A stretch of DNA of 64,000 bases from Brucella intermedia LMG 3301 (GCF_000182645.1 NZ_ACQA01000001.1:744001-808000), one strand, 5' to 3'; counted from the stretch's first letter, positions 37,622-47,650 are shown. Made by a program: numbers and translations. The notes: a model not told the origin generated them from the letters alone.

Positions 37622-38134
37622 TCAGGCGAAACGCCGCCCGCCTTCCGTCCGCAGGAAATGCATGAGATCGAGCGACGGCGCTTCCGTTCCCAGTCTGGTA
37701 AACGCGGTATGGATCTGTCCGCGATGGTGTGTCTGGTGGTTGAACATATGGGCAAGTGACGGCATGAGCCGCTGGCTTATCGTGCGCATTTTATTGAGTT
37801 TAGTATAGCTGAAGCGACCGCCGAGCTTCTGTGTGTCGAGGCCGTCCGCATAGCGGCATATGCGCGCGTCTTCCGCCTGCCGCAGATCGCGCAGCATGAT
37901 GAAATTGTCGGAAACGATCGCATCAAGCGTCTTCGGATGATCGCCTTCCGTGGTGAAGCGTTTCATCCAGATGCGGTCGGCGACGAGCAGATGATTGAGT
38001 GTGCGATGGATGGAGCCGAAGAAGAGACCGAGATCGAGCCTGTATTCCTCGTCGCTCAACTGGGCAGCGGCGGCATAGACCAGTTCATTTGCCCATCGGT
38101 TGTAATAGGCGAACATTTGAAAATGCTGTTCCAC
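37622..38134 (-). CDS. DinB family protein
   Basis: A four-helix-bundle protein of about 170 residues. The FAYYNRWANELVYAAAAQL opening and the three-histidine metal pattern (HRTLNHLLVADRIW near residue 48, FNHQTHHRGQIHT near 130) match the DinB/YfiT superfamily. I prefer the GTG at 38134 after a GGGGTTCTC stretch; an upstream ATG at 38194 would add 20 residues with no homologous look. The activity is unknown, often thiol-transfer related. Confidence 0.82.
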   Translation of the reverse strand: MEQHFQMFAYYNRWANELVYAAAAQLSDEEYRLDLGLFFGSIHRTLNHLLVADRIWMKRFTTEGDHPKTLDAIVSDNFIMLRDLRQAEDARICRYADGLDTQKLGGRFSYTKLNKMRTISQRLMPSLAHMFNHQTHHRGQIHTAFTRLGTEAPSLDLMHFLRTEGGRRFA

Positions 38135-38309
38135 GAGAACCCCCTGACCACCCGTCGGCGCCGCTTCTGCGAGGCTGAATCGGCGCGGCATCATCTATGC
38201 AATCAATTTTCTGTCGTCTCAAGGTGCTAATCGGTTCGCCTCTTGGCAATCGGGCCTATCGACGGTATAGAGCCTCACTTTTCTGAAAATTCCAGCACAA
38301 GGTGTCATA

Positions 38310-38732
38310 ATGGCAATCGAACGTACCTTCTCCATGATCAAGCCCGATGCGACCCGCCGCAACCTGACCGGCGCAATCACCGCCAAGCTCGAAGCAGCTG
38401 GCCTGCGCGTCGTCGCTTCGAAGCGCGTCTGGATGAGCCTGCGTGAAGCTGAAGGCTTCTATGCTGTTCACAAGGATCGCCCTTTCTTCGGCGAACTGAC
38501 CGAATTCATGTCTTCCGGCCCGACGGTCGTTCAGGTTCTGGAAGGCGAAAACGCCATCGCCAAGAACCGCGAAGTCATGGGTGCGACCAACCCGGCAAAC
38601 GCTGACGAAGGCACCATCCGCAAGGAATTCGCCCTGTCGATCGGCGAAAACTCCGTACACGGTTCGGACGCTCCGGAAACCGCTGCGGAAGAAATCGCAT
38701 ACTGGTTCTCGGGCACCGAAATCGTCGGCTGA
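38310..38732 (+). CDS. ndk: Nucleoside diphosphate kinase
   Basis: Transfers the gamma phosphate between nucleoside di- and triphosphates. Active-site His117 lies in [11 protein letters not shown], and the nucleotide-binding region [15 protein letters not shown] is intact. Length of 140 residues is normal. The gene shows strongly biased codons typical of highly expressed proteins. A strong terminator follows. Confidence 0.97.
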   Translation: MAIERTFSMIKPDATRRNLTGAITAKLEAAGLRVVASKRVWMSLREAEGFYAVHKDRPFFGELTEFMSSGPTVVQVLEGENAIAKNREVMGATNPANADEGTIRKEFALSIGENSVHGSDAPETAAEEIAYWFSGTEIVG

Positions 38733-38751
38733 TCCCAACGAGAATATAAAG

Positions 38752-38781
38752 AAAAAGCCCGCCTTCCCGGCGGGCTTTTTT
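38752..38781 (+). terminator. Terminator of ndk
   Basis: Stem AAAAAGCCCGCC with GGCGGGCTTTTT, five-base loop, then a T run. It also works on the minus strand for the convergent META-domain gene. Confidence 0.9.
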
Positions 38782-38810
38782 GTTGTCTGGGCGATGCGTG
38801 GAAACAGGTT

Positions 38811-39614
38811 TCAAAGGCTCTGCGCGAGCCTTGCCACTTCCTTCCCTTCGTCGTCGAAGAGAACGAGCTTGCCCATATCGATCTTGTAGGACCGGGTCTT
38901 GCCGAGCACGTCGAGGAACTTGCGTTCCTGGTTCATGAGGGCAGGCGGGCACTGGACATAGGTCGATCCGATCTCGGCGAAGGAAATATTTTCCCCGGTC
39001 ACGGTCGCCTTGCTGAAATAGCGGTTGCAGCCGCCCGACCCGCTGACCGCGCCATCGGTCGAAACCGTCAGGGTTGTCTGGGCATTGTCGATCACGCCGC
39101 CGCCTTGAATGTCCTCCGCGAGCCAGTCCTTGCCCTCGATGCCGATGGCAGCGCCTTCGTCACCGCTCTTGCGCACCATCACAACCTTTATTTCCGCAGG
39201 TTCGCCGGGGTTTTCCGGATCGATCGCATAGCGTTCGTCATTGACGAACCACAGCGTGTCGCCCGCCGAAATGCGCGCCTGCAAGGCATAGCTATGGCCG
39301 GGCTGGATCTGGTCCATATCGAAATTGATGGCAAACGGGATCGGCGATCCCTGAACGGATTCGATCCGCGTTTCGCCGATGACCTTCGAGGGGGCGTCGG
39401 CCAGCGAGACGTCGGAAAGCTGGACCGTCAGGCTTGCTTCCGGCGGCAGCGCGATCCGCTCGCGATACACGACCTTGCCGCTGACGGTCTTTTCCGCCGC
39501 CAGGCTGCTTGTCGGCATCGAGGTGGTCAGGAACAAGGCAGCGCCGCCAAGCGCGCCAATGCCGACCACAAGTGCCGCCGCAATTGAAAGGGTTTTCGCC
39601 AATCCATTTCGCAT
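38811..39614 (-). CDS. YbaY/META-domain exported protein
   Basis: A 267-residue exported protein. A hydrophobic segment (residues 8-28) is a signal or anchor; there is no obvious lipobox Cys. The N-terminal half (SGKVVYRERIALPPEASLTV, VSLADAP) is the YbaY type II lipoprotein domain. The C-terminal half is a HslJ/META domain (SGSGGCNRYFSKATVTGENI and CPPALMNQERKFLDVL). Such domain pairs are found in envelope stress proteins. Start ATG 39614 chosen; one 30 bases upstream is possible. Nothing is seen in the AT-rich gap 39615-39872. Confidence 0.83.
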   Translation of the reverse strand: MRNGLAKTLSIAAALVVGIGALGGAALFLTTSMPTSSLAAEKTVSGKVVYRERIALPPEASLTVQLSDVSLADAPSKVIGETRIESVQGSPIPFAINFDMDQIQPGHSYALQARISAGDTLWFVNDERYAIDPENPGEPAEIKVVMVRKSGDEGAAIGIEGKDWLAEDIQGGGVIDNAQTTLTVSTDGAVSGSGGCNRYFSKATVTGENISFAEIGSTYVQCPPALMNQERKFLDVLGKTRSYKIDMGKLVLFDDEGKEVARLAQSL

Positions 39615-39872
39615 CGTTAAAGCCCGAAACTTCCGTTCCCGCATGCGTTGTTTGTTGCAAGACAGATGGCGCTGATGCGGATTCCAGTCTGTCTGTCATC
39701 ATCGCCTGTCGGCATCTGATTCATGATATCGACAATAGCGAAATCTTCGTGTGAAAATTGTGGCGGCGCAAGAACACGCCAGCTAAATTACCCACTATTC
39801 TAGGGGGTTAAATAGTTAATTCGCGATTAAAATGAAAAATTGAGATCAATAGCGAACCCCCTGATCGGAAGA

Positions 39873-40352
39873 TCATGACTGTTTCCAGCGTTCGCGTATC
39901 TTCTCGTCTTCCTCTTTGGACGATACCCATCCGCCGACAGAACCGTCGGCGAGATGCTCCCTTTTCCAGAACGGAGCATCGGTTTTCATGTAATCCATCA
40001 GGAACGACGCGGCCTCGAAAGCCGCGTGGCGATGCGACGAGGCCGCAGCCACCAGAACGATGTTCTCGCCGGGCCTGATAAGCCCGTAACGGTGAATGAT
40101 CGTAAGCGCGGTTATCGGCCAGCGCGCGATGGCCTGTCGGGCGATGCGGGTGATTTCCGCTTCGGCCATGCCGGGATAGTACTCCAGTTCCAGCGCGGAA
40201 AGCGTGCCGCTTTCATCGCGGCAAAGACCGGTAAAGGTGACAATGGCGCCTATATCCGTGCGCCCCTGTTCGAGCTTGCGCAGTTCCGCCGCCGTGTCGA
40301 AATCTTCGCTTCTTATGCCGACGAACAGTGGGCATGGAGCTTGCCCGCTCAT
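39873..40352 (-). CDS. moaE: Molybdopterin synthase catalytic subunit
   Basis: With MoaD converts precursor Z to molybdopterin in molybdenum cofactor synthesis. The RYGLIRPGENIVLVAAASSH segment and the catalytic lysines in MKTDAPFWKRE are present. Length of 159 residues is normal. It follows moaD with one base between; the cofactor is needed by the frameshifted oxidoreductase at 51705. Confidence 0.94.
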   Translation of the reverse strand: MSGQAPCPLFVGIRSEDFDTAAELRKLEQGRTDIGAIVTFTGLCRDESGTLSALELEYYPGMAEAEITRIARQAIARWPITALTIIHRYGLIRPGENIVLVAAASSHRHAAFEAASFLMDYMKTDAPFWKREHLADGSVGGWVSSKEEDEKIRERWKQS

Positions 40353-40353
40353 C

Positions 40354-40611
40354 TCATCCTCCCGTCATGGGCGGAAAGAGCGCGACTTCGTCGCCGTCAT
40401 TCACCAGTTCATCATGCTCGGCATGTTCCTGATTGATCGCGGCGCGAATGACATGCTCATGCTCGAAAGCGGCATCATATTCCGGCCCAAGCGATTTCAG
40501 ATGGCCGATGAGATCACCGACGGTCGTTTTGGGTGAGGGGAGTTCGATAGTCTCCTCGCCCTTGCCAATTTTCTCGCGCACCCATGCGAAATAGACGAGT
40601 TTTACCGCCAC
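40354..40611 (-). CDS. moaD: Molybdopterin synthase sulfur carrier subunit
   Basis: Ubiquitin-like 85-residue protein ending in Gly-Gly, whose thiocarboxylated C-terminus donates sulfur to precursor Z. Four bases separate it from pgsA upstream, and moaE follows directly. Confidence 0.93.
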   Translation of the reverse strand: MAVKLVYFAWVREKIGKGEETIELPSPKTTVGDLIGHLKSLGPEYDAAFEHEHVIRAAINQEHAEHDELVNDGDEVALFPPMTGG

Positions 40612-40615
40612 TGGA

Positions 40616-41200
40616 TCAATCCATCACGTGTTTCAGGCCCGCCTTGAAGTAATCCCAGCCCGTGTAAAGCGTCAAAAGGGCCGATACCCAAAGCAGGACA
40701 ATGCCTGTTTCCGTTACATAGGGCATGATCTTGTCACCGGCAGGGCCTGCCAGCAGGAATGCAAGCGCGATCATCTGTGCGGTCGTCTTCCATTTGGCGA
40801 GGCGCGAAACGGGCACGCTGACCTTCAGCTCGGCAAGATATTCGCGCAGGCCCGAAACCAGGATTTCGCGGCAAAGGATGATGATGGCGGCCCAGAGCGT
40901 CCAGCCGGCAATCGTGCCGTCAGCGGCGAGCAGCAGCAGGATGGCCGATACGAGAAGCTTGTCGGCGATCGGGTCGAGCATGCGGCCGATGGTCGATGTC
41001 TGTTTCCATATGCGGGCGAGATAGCCGTCGAAAAAGTCGGTGATGCTGGCGACGGCGAACAATCCGAGAGCTGTCCAGCGGGCGAAATCGCTCGACTCCA
41101 GCCGTCCCTCGATAAAGAAACACAACACCACAAGAGGCACGGCGATGATCCGGCCATAAGTGAGGATATTGGGTAGGGAGAGGGTATGATTCTTCTGCAT
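40616..41200 (-). CDS. pgsA: CDP-diacylglycerol-glycerol-3-phosphate 3-phosphatidyltransferase
   Basis: Inner-membrane enzyme making phosphatidylglycerophosphate. The CDP-alcohol phosphotransferase motif DG(X)2AR(X)8G(X)3D(X)3D is intact, visible as DGYLAR, then GRMLDPIAD. About five helices are predicted in 194 residues. It lies upstream of moaD in the same orientation and downstream of uvrC, a gene order seen in other Rhizobiales. Confidence 0.94.
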   Translation of the reverse strand: MQKNHTLSLPNILTYGRIIAVPLVVLCFFIEGRLESSDFARWTALGLFAVASITDFFDGYLARIWKQTSTIGRMLDPIADKLLVSAILLLLAADGTIAGWTLWAAIIILCREILVSGLREYLAELKVSVPVSRLAKWKTTAQMIALAFLLAGPAGDKIMPYVTETGIVLLWVSALLTLYTGWDYFKAGLKHVMD

Positions 41201-41282
41201 TCGTTCCGCCGCATGTTTGTCAGTCGCACATCAACAGGGATATGACATAAAATCAACTCCCGCTAACATGTTCGCCCGCGAC

Positions 41283-41390
41283 TTAGAGCGCGTTTCGATC
41301 TGATTGGATCAGATCGGCGCTCTAATCCTTTGTTTTGACGCGCATCTTATCGGAAACCGTTCCACACTTTTCAGGATGCGCTCTAATGAC
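41283..41390. repeat. Two-hairpin intergenic repeat, copy 3 (best preserved)
   Basis: In reverse orientation relative to copies 1 and 2. One hairpin is TTAGAGCGC through CGATCTGAT and ATCAGATCG to CGCTCTAA (41283-41325). The other is GCGCATC with GATGCGC (41338-41384), holding the conserved CCGTTCCACACTTTTC core. It fills the gap between uvrC and pgsA. Confidence 0.75.
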
Positions 41391-41420
41391 GCTTGTAGAT
41401 GATTCCCGGACAAGTTTGTG

Positions 41421-43496
41421 TCATCGATCCCGGAAATGGTCGTGGATCGTCCGCGCCATGGCTTCCGAAATGCCGTCGATCTGCATGAGGTCCTCGACCG
41501 CAGCACGCGAAACCGCCTTTGCGGTCCCGAAATGATGCAGGAGCGCACGCTTGCGCGACGGGCCGATTCCCGCGATTTCATCGAGCGGATTCTTGACCAT
41601 TTCCTTCTTGCGCCGGGCGCGGTGCGTGCCGATGGCGAACCGGTGGGCCTCGTCGCGCAGACGCTGGATGAAATAGAGCACCGGATCGCGCGGCGGCAGC
41701 GTGAACGCCTGCTTGCCTTCCACGAAGAAGCGTTCACGTCCCGCTTCGCGGTCGACGCCCTTCGCGATGCCGATGGCATTGACAAGATGGCTGATGCCAA
41801 GCTCGCCAAGAATTTGCCGCACGGCGCCCACCTGGCCTTGCCCGCCGTCGATCAGGATGACATCGGGCCAGGCTGGAAACGTATCCGTTACTTCGGTGTC
41901 GGCGGGTTCTTCCGGCGTGCCGTGTTCCTTGACCAGCCGCGAGAAGCGACGCTCGATCACTTCTCGCATCATGCCGAAATCGTCGCCCGGCGTAATGTCG
42001 GTCGAGCGGATGTTGAACTTGCGGTACTGATTTTTGACGAAACCTTCCGGCCCGGCGACGATCATGCCGCCGACAGCGTTCGTGCCCATGATGTGGGAGT
42101 TATCATAGACCTCGATCCGGCGCGGCGGTTGCGACAGGCCGAAGGTCTCGGCCATACCCTGCAAAAGACGGGCCTGCGACGATGTTTCGGCAAGCCGCCG
42201 CCCAAGCGCCTCGCGCGCATTGGTGAGCGCGTGATCGACAAGGTCCTTCTTCTCGCCGCGTTGCGGCACGTTGACCTGTACCTTATGGCCCGCGCGCGTC
42301 GAGAGTGCTTCGGCAATAAGCGATTGCTCCTCAACCGTCTCGGACAAGAGAACCAGCCGCGGACTTGGCTTGTCGTCATAGAACTGGGACAGGAATGCCC
42401 CCAGAACCTCCGCCGGGCCGAGCGAACTGTCCGCCTTGGGGAAATAAGCGCGATTGCCCCAGTTCTGGCCGGTACGGAAGAAGAAGACCTGAATGCAGGT
42501 CATGCCGCCTTCCTGATGGATGGCGAAGACGTCAGCCTCTTCAACCGTCTGCGGATTGATGCCCTGATGGGATTGCACATGAGAAAGCGCCGCCAGACGA
42601 TCCCGGTAAACGGCTGCATGCTCAAAATCGAGGTCCGCCGACGCGGCCTGCATTGCCGTTGCGAGGTGGTCCTTTACCGACTGGCTCTTGCCGGACAGAA
42701 ACGCCTTGGCCTCATTGACGAGTTCGGCATAGTCCTCATCGCTGATCTCGCGCGTGCAGGGGCCGGAACAACGCTTGATCTGAAAGAGAAGGCAGGGACG
42801 GGTGCGCGTTTCAAAAACCGAATCCGTGCAGGTCCGCAGCAGGAAGGCACGCTGAAGCGCGTTGATCGTGCGACCGACAGCACCGGCAGAGGCGAAGGGA
42901 CCGAAATAGTCTCCCTTGCGGGACCGCGCACCGCGATGCTTGAAAATGCCGGGTGCCCGATGGTCGCCGGTCAGCAGAATATAGGGAAATGACTTGTCGT
43001 CGCGCATCAGCACGTTGAAGCGCGGACGCAACCTCTTGATGAGATTGGCTTCCAGCAACAAGGCTTCGGTTTCCGTCCGGGTGACGACGAATTCCATCGT
43101 CACCGTTTCGCGGATCATCCGCGTGATGCGATTCGAATGGCCGATCCCGCGCGCATAGTTGGACACCCGCTTCTTGAGATTGCGCGCCTTGCCGACATAG
43201 AGCACGTCACCATCGCCGTTGAACATGCGATAGACGCCCGGATTGTTCGGCAGGCGCTTCACGAAAGCATTGATGATGTCCTGACCGCTCAGGCCTTCAA
43301 TATCCGGCAGGCCATCCGAGGAATCCCATTGAATGGAATCGGCAGCGGACGGAGAGGCCGGAACATCGGCTATATCGTCGGTCTCGTCATCCTCTTCGGT
43401 CTCCGCGTCGCCAATGATGATACCGGCCACATCCTGCTCGTCATCGGACGGCAGGTTTGCAACGGCATCCTCATTGTTCTTGCGGTTTCCAGTCAT
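41421..43496 (-). CDS. uvrC: Excinuclease ABC subunit C
   Basis: Endonuclease that makes both incisions in nucleotide excision repair. An acidic N-terminal extension of about 90 residues ([20 protein letters not shown]) precedes the GIY-YIG domain ([20 protein letters not shown]). A UVR motif, the RNase H-like domain and a C-terminal helix-hairpin-helix pair ([18 protein letters not shown]) follow. Length of 691 residues matches Brucellaceae. The ATG at 43496 overlaps the SDR gene stop by four bases. Confidence 0.95.
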   Translation of the reverse strand: MTGNRKNNEDAVANLPSDDEQDVAGIIIGDAETEEDDETDDIADVPASPSAADSIQWDSSDGLPDIEGLSGQDIINAFVKRLPNNPGVYRMFNGDGDVLYVGKARNLKKRVSNYARGIGHSNRITRMIRETVTMEFVVTRTETEALLLEANLIKRLRPRFNVLMRDDKSFPYILLTGDHRAPGIFKHRGARSRKGDYFGPFASAGAVGRTINALQRAFLLRTCTDSVFETRTRPCLLFQIKRCSGPCTREISDEDYAELVNEAKAFLSGKSQSVKDHLATAMQAASADLDFEHAAVYRDRLAALSHVQSHQGINPQTVEEADVFAIHQEGGMTCIQVFFFRTGQNWGNRAYFPKADSSLGPAEVLGAFLSQFYDDKPSPRLVLLSETVEEQSLIAEALSTRAGHKVQVNVPQRGEKKDLVDHALTNAREALGRRLAETSSQARLLQGMAETFGLSQPPRRIEVYDNSHIMGTNAVGGMIVAGPEGFVKNQYRKFNIRSTDITPGDDFGMMREVIERRFSRLVKEHGTPEEPADTEVTDTFPAWPDVILIDGGQGQVGAVRQILGELGISHLVNAIGIAKGVDREAGRERFFVEGKQAFTLPPRDPVLYFIQRLRDEAHRFAIGTHRARRKKEMVKNPLDEIAGIGPSRKRALLHHFGTAKAVSRAAVEDLMQIDGISEAMARTIHDHFRDR

Positions 43497-44308
43497 TCCG
43501 TAATTCCTGCAATATCCGGGGTTTCCCATGCCAGGTGCTGTCCGCCGTCAAGGGCGATCATCTGGCCGGTGACGGAGCGGCTTTCCCAGAAATAGCGAAC
43601 AGTACGCCCAAATTCCGACAATTCCGGCGCGCGCTGCAAAAGAAGTTGTTCGACCTGCTGTTCAAAATCGCCCGGCTTCTGCCGTTCGCTCGGCAATGTG
43701 GGGCCCGGCGCGATTGCATTGACCCGGATACGCGGCGCGAGCGCCTGCGCCATGGTTCGGGTGGCATTCCACAGCGCCGTCTTCGAAAGCGTATAGGAAA
43801 AGAAGTTCGGATTGAGCTTCCATACGCGCTGGTCGATTACATTGACGACAAGCGCGTCCTCGCCGTCGGGCAGGGCATTCGCCATTTCCTCGGCCAGCAG
43901 GACCGGCGCCTTAAGGTGGATCGCAAAGTGCTTGTCCCACAGTGCCATGTCCAGTTGCCCGATACGGTCGTCTTCAAACAGCGATGCATTGTTGACCAGA
44001 AGCCGGATCGGCCCGAGCTGCTTCGCTGCATCCCGGACAAGGTTGCGGACATCGGTTTCCGAGGCAAGGTCGGCGCGCACGACACAGGCTTTTCCGCCTT
44101 GTTCGTTTATGGCTGCGGCAAGGGCCGCGCCGTCATCGACGGAGTGATTGCAGTGTATGGCGACCGGGAAGCCATGGGCGGCAAGGTCTTCGACGATTGC
44201 CTTTCCAATGCGCCGTGCGCCGCCGGTTACCAGAACCGGACATTTGGCAAGCAGGCGAGGCTCGTGATCATTCAACACGGTAAACACTTTCTTATCGAGA
44301 TTCTTCAA
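43493..44308 (-). CDS. SDR-family oxidoreductase
   Basis: A 271-residue short-chain dehydrogenase. The nucleotide-binding [10 protein letters not shown] and NNAS motifs and the YTLSK active-site pattern (Tyr-x3-Lys) are present, and APGPTLPSE follows. The GGARRIG variant and the RQKPG region resemble pteridine reductase/FolM proteins, so dihydromonapterin reduction is possible but not shown. It is translationally coupled to uvrC. Confidence 0.85.
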   Translation of the reverse strand: MKNLDKKVFTVLNDHEPRLLAKCPVLVTGGARRIGKAIVEDLAAHGFPVAIHCNHSVDDGAALAAAINEQGGKACVVRADLASETDVRNLVRDAAKQLGPIRLLVNNASLFEDDRIGQLDMALWDKHFAIHLKAPVLLAEEMANALPDGEDALVVNVIDQRVWKLNPNFFSYTLSKTALWNATRTMAQALAPRIRVNAIAPGPTLPSERQKPGDFEQQVEQLLLQRAPELSEFGRTVRYFWESRSVTGQMIALDGGQHLAWETPDIAGITE

Positions 44309-44656
44309 TCGATTTCATGCCACTTCGGTCGGAAAATTGCAGCTAAAAATAGCATCCGCAACATTCATAGCTGACAAAATTGTAGGGATTTCAGCGACTT
44401 CGTTTCGTCTGGCCGGGCGGCGTGCGGCGCCACCGACACCATCCTCCCACTATATAGGTGCCAGCAACGGGCGTTGCGATAATGCAACATCGCAATTTTG
44501 CCACGTTCTCGTCAGGTTCTCTCCACAGAAGCGGGCATTTCGTGCCGCAATTACCGTCGATATGTCGGTCCTGTCAGCGCGGCATGGACGATTACTCCCA
44601 ATGTCGCCCGCCCGATAAGGGACCGCGCAAAAGGTAATTTGTGTAAGGAGAATGCT
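44309..44656. promoter_or_regulatory. Divergent promoter region of the SDR gene and omp25
   Basis: These 348 bases have no gene. A perfect 7-bp inverted repeat, TTGCGAT and ATCGCAA (44474-44495), lies about 160 bases before omp25 and may bind a regulator. AAGGAG at 44645-44650 is the omp25 ribosome site. Confidence 0.4.
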
Positions 44657-45298
44657 ATGCGCACTCTTAAGTCTCTCGTAATCGCCTCGGCTGCGCTGCT
44701 GCCGTTCTCTGCGACTGCTTTCGCTGCTGACGCCATCCAGGAACAGCCTCCTGTTCCGGCTCCGGTCGAAATGGCTCCGCAGTACAGCTGGGCTGGCGGC
44801 TACACCGGTCTGTACCTCGGCTACGGCTGGAACAAGGTCAAGACCAACACCGACGGCAGCATCAAGCCGGACGACATGAAGGCTGGCGCTTACGCTGGCT
44901 GGAACTTCCAGCAGGACCAGTTCGTATACGGTGTTGAAGGCGACGCCGGCTACTCCTGGGCCAAGAAGTCCAAGAACGGCCTGGAAGTCAAGGAAGGCTT
45001 CGAAGGCTCGCTGCGTGGCCGTCTCGGCTACGACCTGAACCCGGTCATGCCATACATCACCGCCGGTGTTGCTGGTAAGCAGGTCAAGCTCGACAATGGC
45101 TTTGACGACGAAAGCAAGTTCCGCGTTGGTTGGACTGCTGGTGCAGGTCTGGAAGCCAAGCTCACGGACAACATCCTGGGCCGCGTTGAATACCGTTACA
45201 CCCAGTTCGGCAACAAGACCTATGATCTTGGCACCGAGTCGGTCCGTAACAAGCTCGACACCCACGACATCCGCGTCGGCGTTGGCTACAAGTTCTAA
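44657..45298 (+). CDS. omp25: Outer-membrane protein Omp25
   Basis: A 213-residue outer-membrane beta-barrel of the Omp25/Omp31 family, a major surface protein of Brucella that interacts with host cells and stabilises the envelope. The signal peptide ends at AFAAD and the barrel ends in the C-terminal Phe typical of outer-membrane proteins. Very close match in memory to Brucella Omp25 (opening [35 protein letters not shown]). AAGGAG lies 6 bases before the ATG. Codons are highly biased, in keeping with high expression. Confidence 0.96.
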   Translation: MRTLKSLVIASAALLPFSATAFAADAIQEQPPVPAPVEMAPQYSWAGGYTGLYLGYGWNKVKTNTDGSIKPDDMKAGAYAGWNFQQDQFVYGVEGDAGYSWAKKSKNGLEVKEGFEGSLRGRLGYDLNPVMPYITAGVAGKQVKLDNGFDDESKFRVGWTAGAGLEAKLTDNILGRVEYRYTQFGNKTYDLGTESVRNKLDTHDIRVGVGYKF

Positions 45299-45319
45299 TT
45301 ATCTGATAATTGAACACGG

Positions 45320-45349
45320 AAAACCGGGCAGGCAACTGCCCGGTTTTTT
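45320..45349 (+). terminator. Terminator of omp25
   Basis: Stem AAAACCGGGCAG with CTGCCCGGTTTT, four-base loop, then TT. It lies between omp25 and the convergent ampR. Confidence 0.92.
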
Positions 45350-45367
45350 GTTGCGCCGTTTTTGGGC

Positions 45368-46243
45368 TCAGTTGGTCGCGGCATCTGTCAGCCAGCCGCG
45401 AAAAGCCGACATCGCTTCGGTTCCCGCCCGCGATTGCAGCCGCGTCAGCCAGTAACTGCCCATCGTCACCGTCGTTTCGAATGGCTGGACGATGGTTTCC
45501 GACAGCAATTGCCGGGAAAACATCAGCGGCGGCGCAAGCGCAATACCCGCTCCCTGCATGGCGGCTTCCATCATCGCAAGCGACGAATCGAACATGATGC
45601 TTCGGGGCAGGGGCATGTCGCCCGTGACGCCTGCCGCCAGAAACCACTGCGTCCATTCATCGGCACGGTAGGAGCGCAGCAACGTGTGGCGCGCAAGATC
45701 GGCCGGTGTTCGCAATTCGCGCGCAAGTTCGGGAATGCAAAGCGGCGACAAGGGTGCTTCCAGCAATCGCGTTGCATCGATGCCGTGCCAGGCGCCGCTG
45801 CCGAACCGGATGGCGTAATCCAGCCCCTCCGCCGCAATATCCACCCGGTTGTTGTTGGTCGAAAGCCGCAGGTCGATGAACGGATAGCTTTTCTGGAAAT
45901 CTGGCAGGCGTGGCAGCAGCCAGCCCACCGCAAGCGTCCCCACCGCGCCAACCCGCAATATTTCCCGGTAATGCCCCGCCTCGAAACGTTCGAGCGTTCC
46001 GGCAATCCTGTCGAATGCGTCCTTCAATGTGGGGAGCAGCGTTTCCCCTTCGCTGGTCAGCATCAACCCGCGCGGCAGGCGCTCGAACAGCGTCACATTC
46101 AGCCGGGTCTCAAGGCTTTTGACCTGATGGCTCACAGCGGCCTGCGTGACGCAAAGCTCGATCGCGGCCTTGGTGAAGCTGAGGTGGCGCGCCGACGCTT
46201 CGAAGGCGCGTAGCGAATTGAGCGGGAGATGCGGACGAACCAT
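45368..46243 (-). CDS. ampR: LysR-type regulator AmpR
   Basis: Activates the class C beta-lactamase gene when muropeptides accumulate. The 291-residue protein opens MVRPHLPLNSLRAFEASARH with the LysR helix-turn-helix at about residues 20-40 (FTKAAIELCVTQAAVSHQVK), very close to known AmpR proteins. I start at ATG 46243, since 59 upstream codons run into the divergent promoter. It is divergent from ampC, the classic ampR-ampC layout, with a T-N11-A site between. Confidence 0.92.
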   Translation of the reverse strand: MVRPHLPLNSLRAFEASARHLSFTKAAIELCVTQAAVSHQVKSLETRLNVTLFERLPRGLMLTSEGETLLPTLKDAFDRIAGTLERFEAGHYREILRVGAVGTLAVGWLLPRLPDFQKSYPFIDLRLSTNNNRVDIAAEGLDYAIRFGSGAWHGIDATRLLEAPLSPLCIPELARELRTPADLARHTLLRSYRADEWTQWFLAAGVTGDMPLPRSIMFDSSLAMMEAAMQGAGIALAPPLMFSRQLLSETIVQPFETTVTMGSYWLTRLQSRAGTEAMSAFRGWLTDAATN

Positions 46244-46258
46244 GGAGACCCAAATTTT

Positions 46259-46277
46259 TCTAACGTCAAATGCTAGA
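46259..46277. promoter_or_regulatory. Candidate AmpR binding site
   Basis: A palindrome TCTA-N11-TAGA, the spacing expected of a LysR-type recognition site, lies 16 bases upstream of ampR in the 195-base divergent region shared with ampC. Confidence 0.5.
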
Positions 46278-46438
46278 TAACGTCGTTTGTCGCCGCAGCG
46301 CAAGCATCGTATATCAGCAGGGCCTGAAAGGCTTATATCCCGTGGGAAACGGGTTTCAGTATAATGGATCGCGCAGCGACGGCTATGTCTCGGTTGAGAG
46401 GCAGCCGAATGCATAATCATGAGGTTTATTCATCTGTC

Positions 46439-47612
46439 ATGAGAAAATATACGACGCTTTTGATTGGTTTCCTTGCTGGTTCAGCCATCATCCCCGCCGG
46501 CGGCGCGCTGGCGGCAGGCACTATAAATGATGAGGAACTTCGCCGCATTGTCGATGAAACCGTGCGCCCGCTCATGGCCGGGCAGAAAATCCCCGGCATG
46601 GGCGTTGCCATAAGCATCGATGGCAAAAGCCACTTCTTCGGTTACGGGGTGGCGTCGAAGGAAAGCGGGCAGAAAGTCGATGAGGATACGATTTTCGAAA
46701 TTGGCTCGATCAGCAAGACCTTCACCGCGACGCTTGGCGGCTATGGATTGGCGACCGGCGCATTTTCCCCGTCCGATCCCGCGACCAGATGGGCTCCCGA
46801 ACTTGCGGGCAGCAGTTTCGACAAGATCACCATGCTGGATCTTGGAACCTATACGCCGGGAGGATTGCCCTTGCAGTTCCCCGATGCTGTCACCGACGAC
46901 AGTTCCATGCTGGCCTATTTCAGAAAGTGGAAACCGGGATTACCCGGCGGGCACCCAGCGCCGTTATTCGAACCCCAGCATCGGGCTGTTCGGTTATCTC
47001 GCAGCGCGCAGCATGGGCCAGCCGTTCGATGTGTTGATGGAGCAGAAGCTTCTGCCCGCATTGGGTCTGAAGAACACTTTCGTCCATGTGCCGGAAAGCC
47101 GGATGAAGGACTATGCCTATGGGTACGCCAAGGCCGACAAGCCGACCCGGGTGGCAAGCGGCACGCGGGATGCGGAGGCTTATGGCATCAAGACCACGGC
47201 GCCCGATCTCCTTCGCTTCGTGGAGCTGAATATCGACAGCGCCTCGCTTGCGCCCGACTTCCAGAAAGCCGTCGCCGCCACGCATACGGGTTATTACCGT
47301 GTCGGGGCGAACAATCAGGGCCTCGGCTGGGAAATCTATACCTATCCGGTCACGCTCAAGACGCTTCTCGCTGGCAATTCGTCGGATATGGCGTTGAAAT
47401 CGCACAAGATCGAGAAATTCGATCCCCCACACGCGCCCTCGGCGGATATGTTCATCAACAAGACCGGCTCGACCAAGGGTTTTGGCGCCTATGCGGCCTT
47501 TGTCCCCGCGAAGAAGACCGGCATTGTTTTGCTCGCCAACCGGAATTATCCAAACGATGAGCGCATAAAGGCCGCTTACCGCATTTTGCAGGCGATCGAT
47601 AAAAGCGAGTGA
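46439..47612 (+). pseudogene. ampC: OCH-type class C beta-lactamase, interrupted by a one-base frameshift
   Basis: Periplasmic serine beta-lactamase matching the OCH enzymes of Ochrobactrum (signal peptide ending near ALAAG). The first frame has Ser90-x-x-Lys (SISK). The second frame, read from about 46936, has Tyr-Ser-Asn (RRYSNPSIG), INKTGS and the intact C-terminus. An extra G in GGG at 46936-46938 explains the break; with GG the join reads KPDYPAGTQRRYSN and gives a protein of about 390 residues. As written, the product would lack the YSN and KTG motifs and be inactive. It may be a sequencing error. Confidence 0.88.
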
Positions 47613-47619
47613 TCCGCAA

Positions 47620-47650
47620 AAGAAAACCCCGGAAAATCCGGGGTTTTCTT
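47620..47650. terminator. Bidirectional terminator between ampC and gst
   Basis: A 14-bp stem, AAGAAAACCCCGGA with TCCGGGGTTTTCTT, around loop AAA. T-rich on both strands; it can end both ampC and the convergent GST gene. Confidence 0.88.

Noticed and set aside
35848..37665. 605-codon open frame opposite the ABC-F gene
   Set aside because: The ABC-F protein has complete Walker and signature motifs; the opposite frame is low-quality and arises from codon bias.
41418..42992. 524-codon open frame opposite uvrC
   Set aside because: Shadow of uvrC, with no motif of its own.
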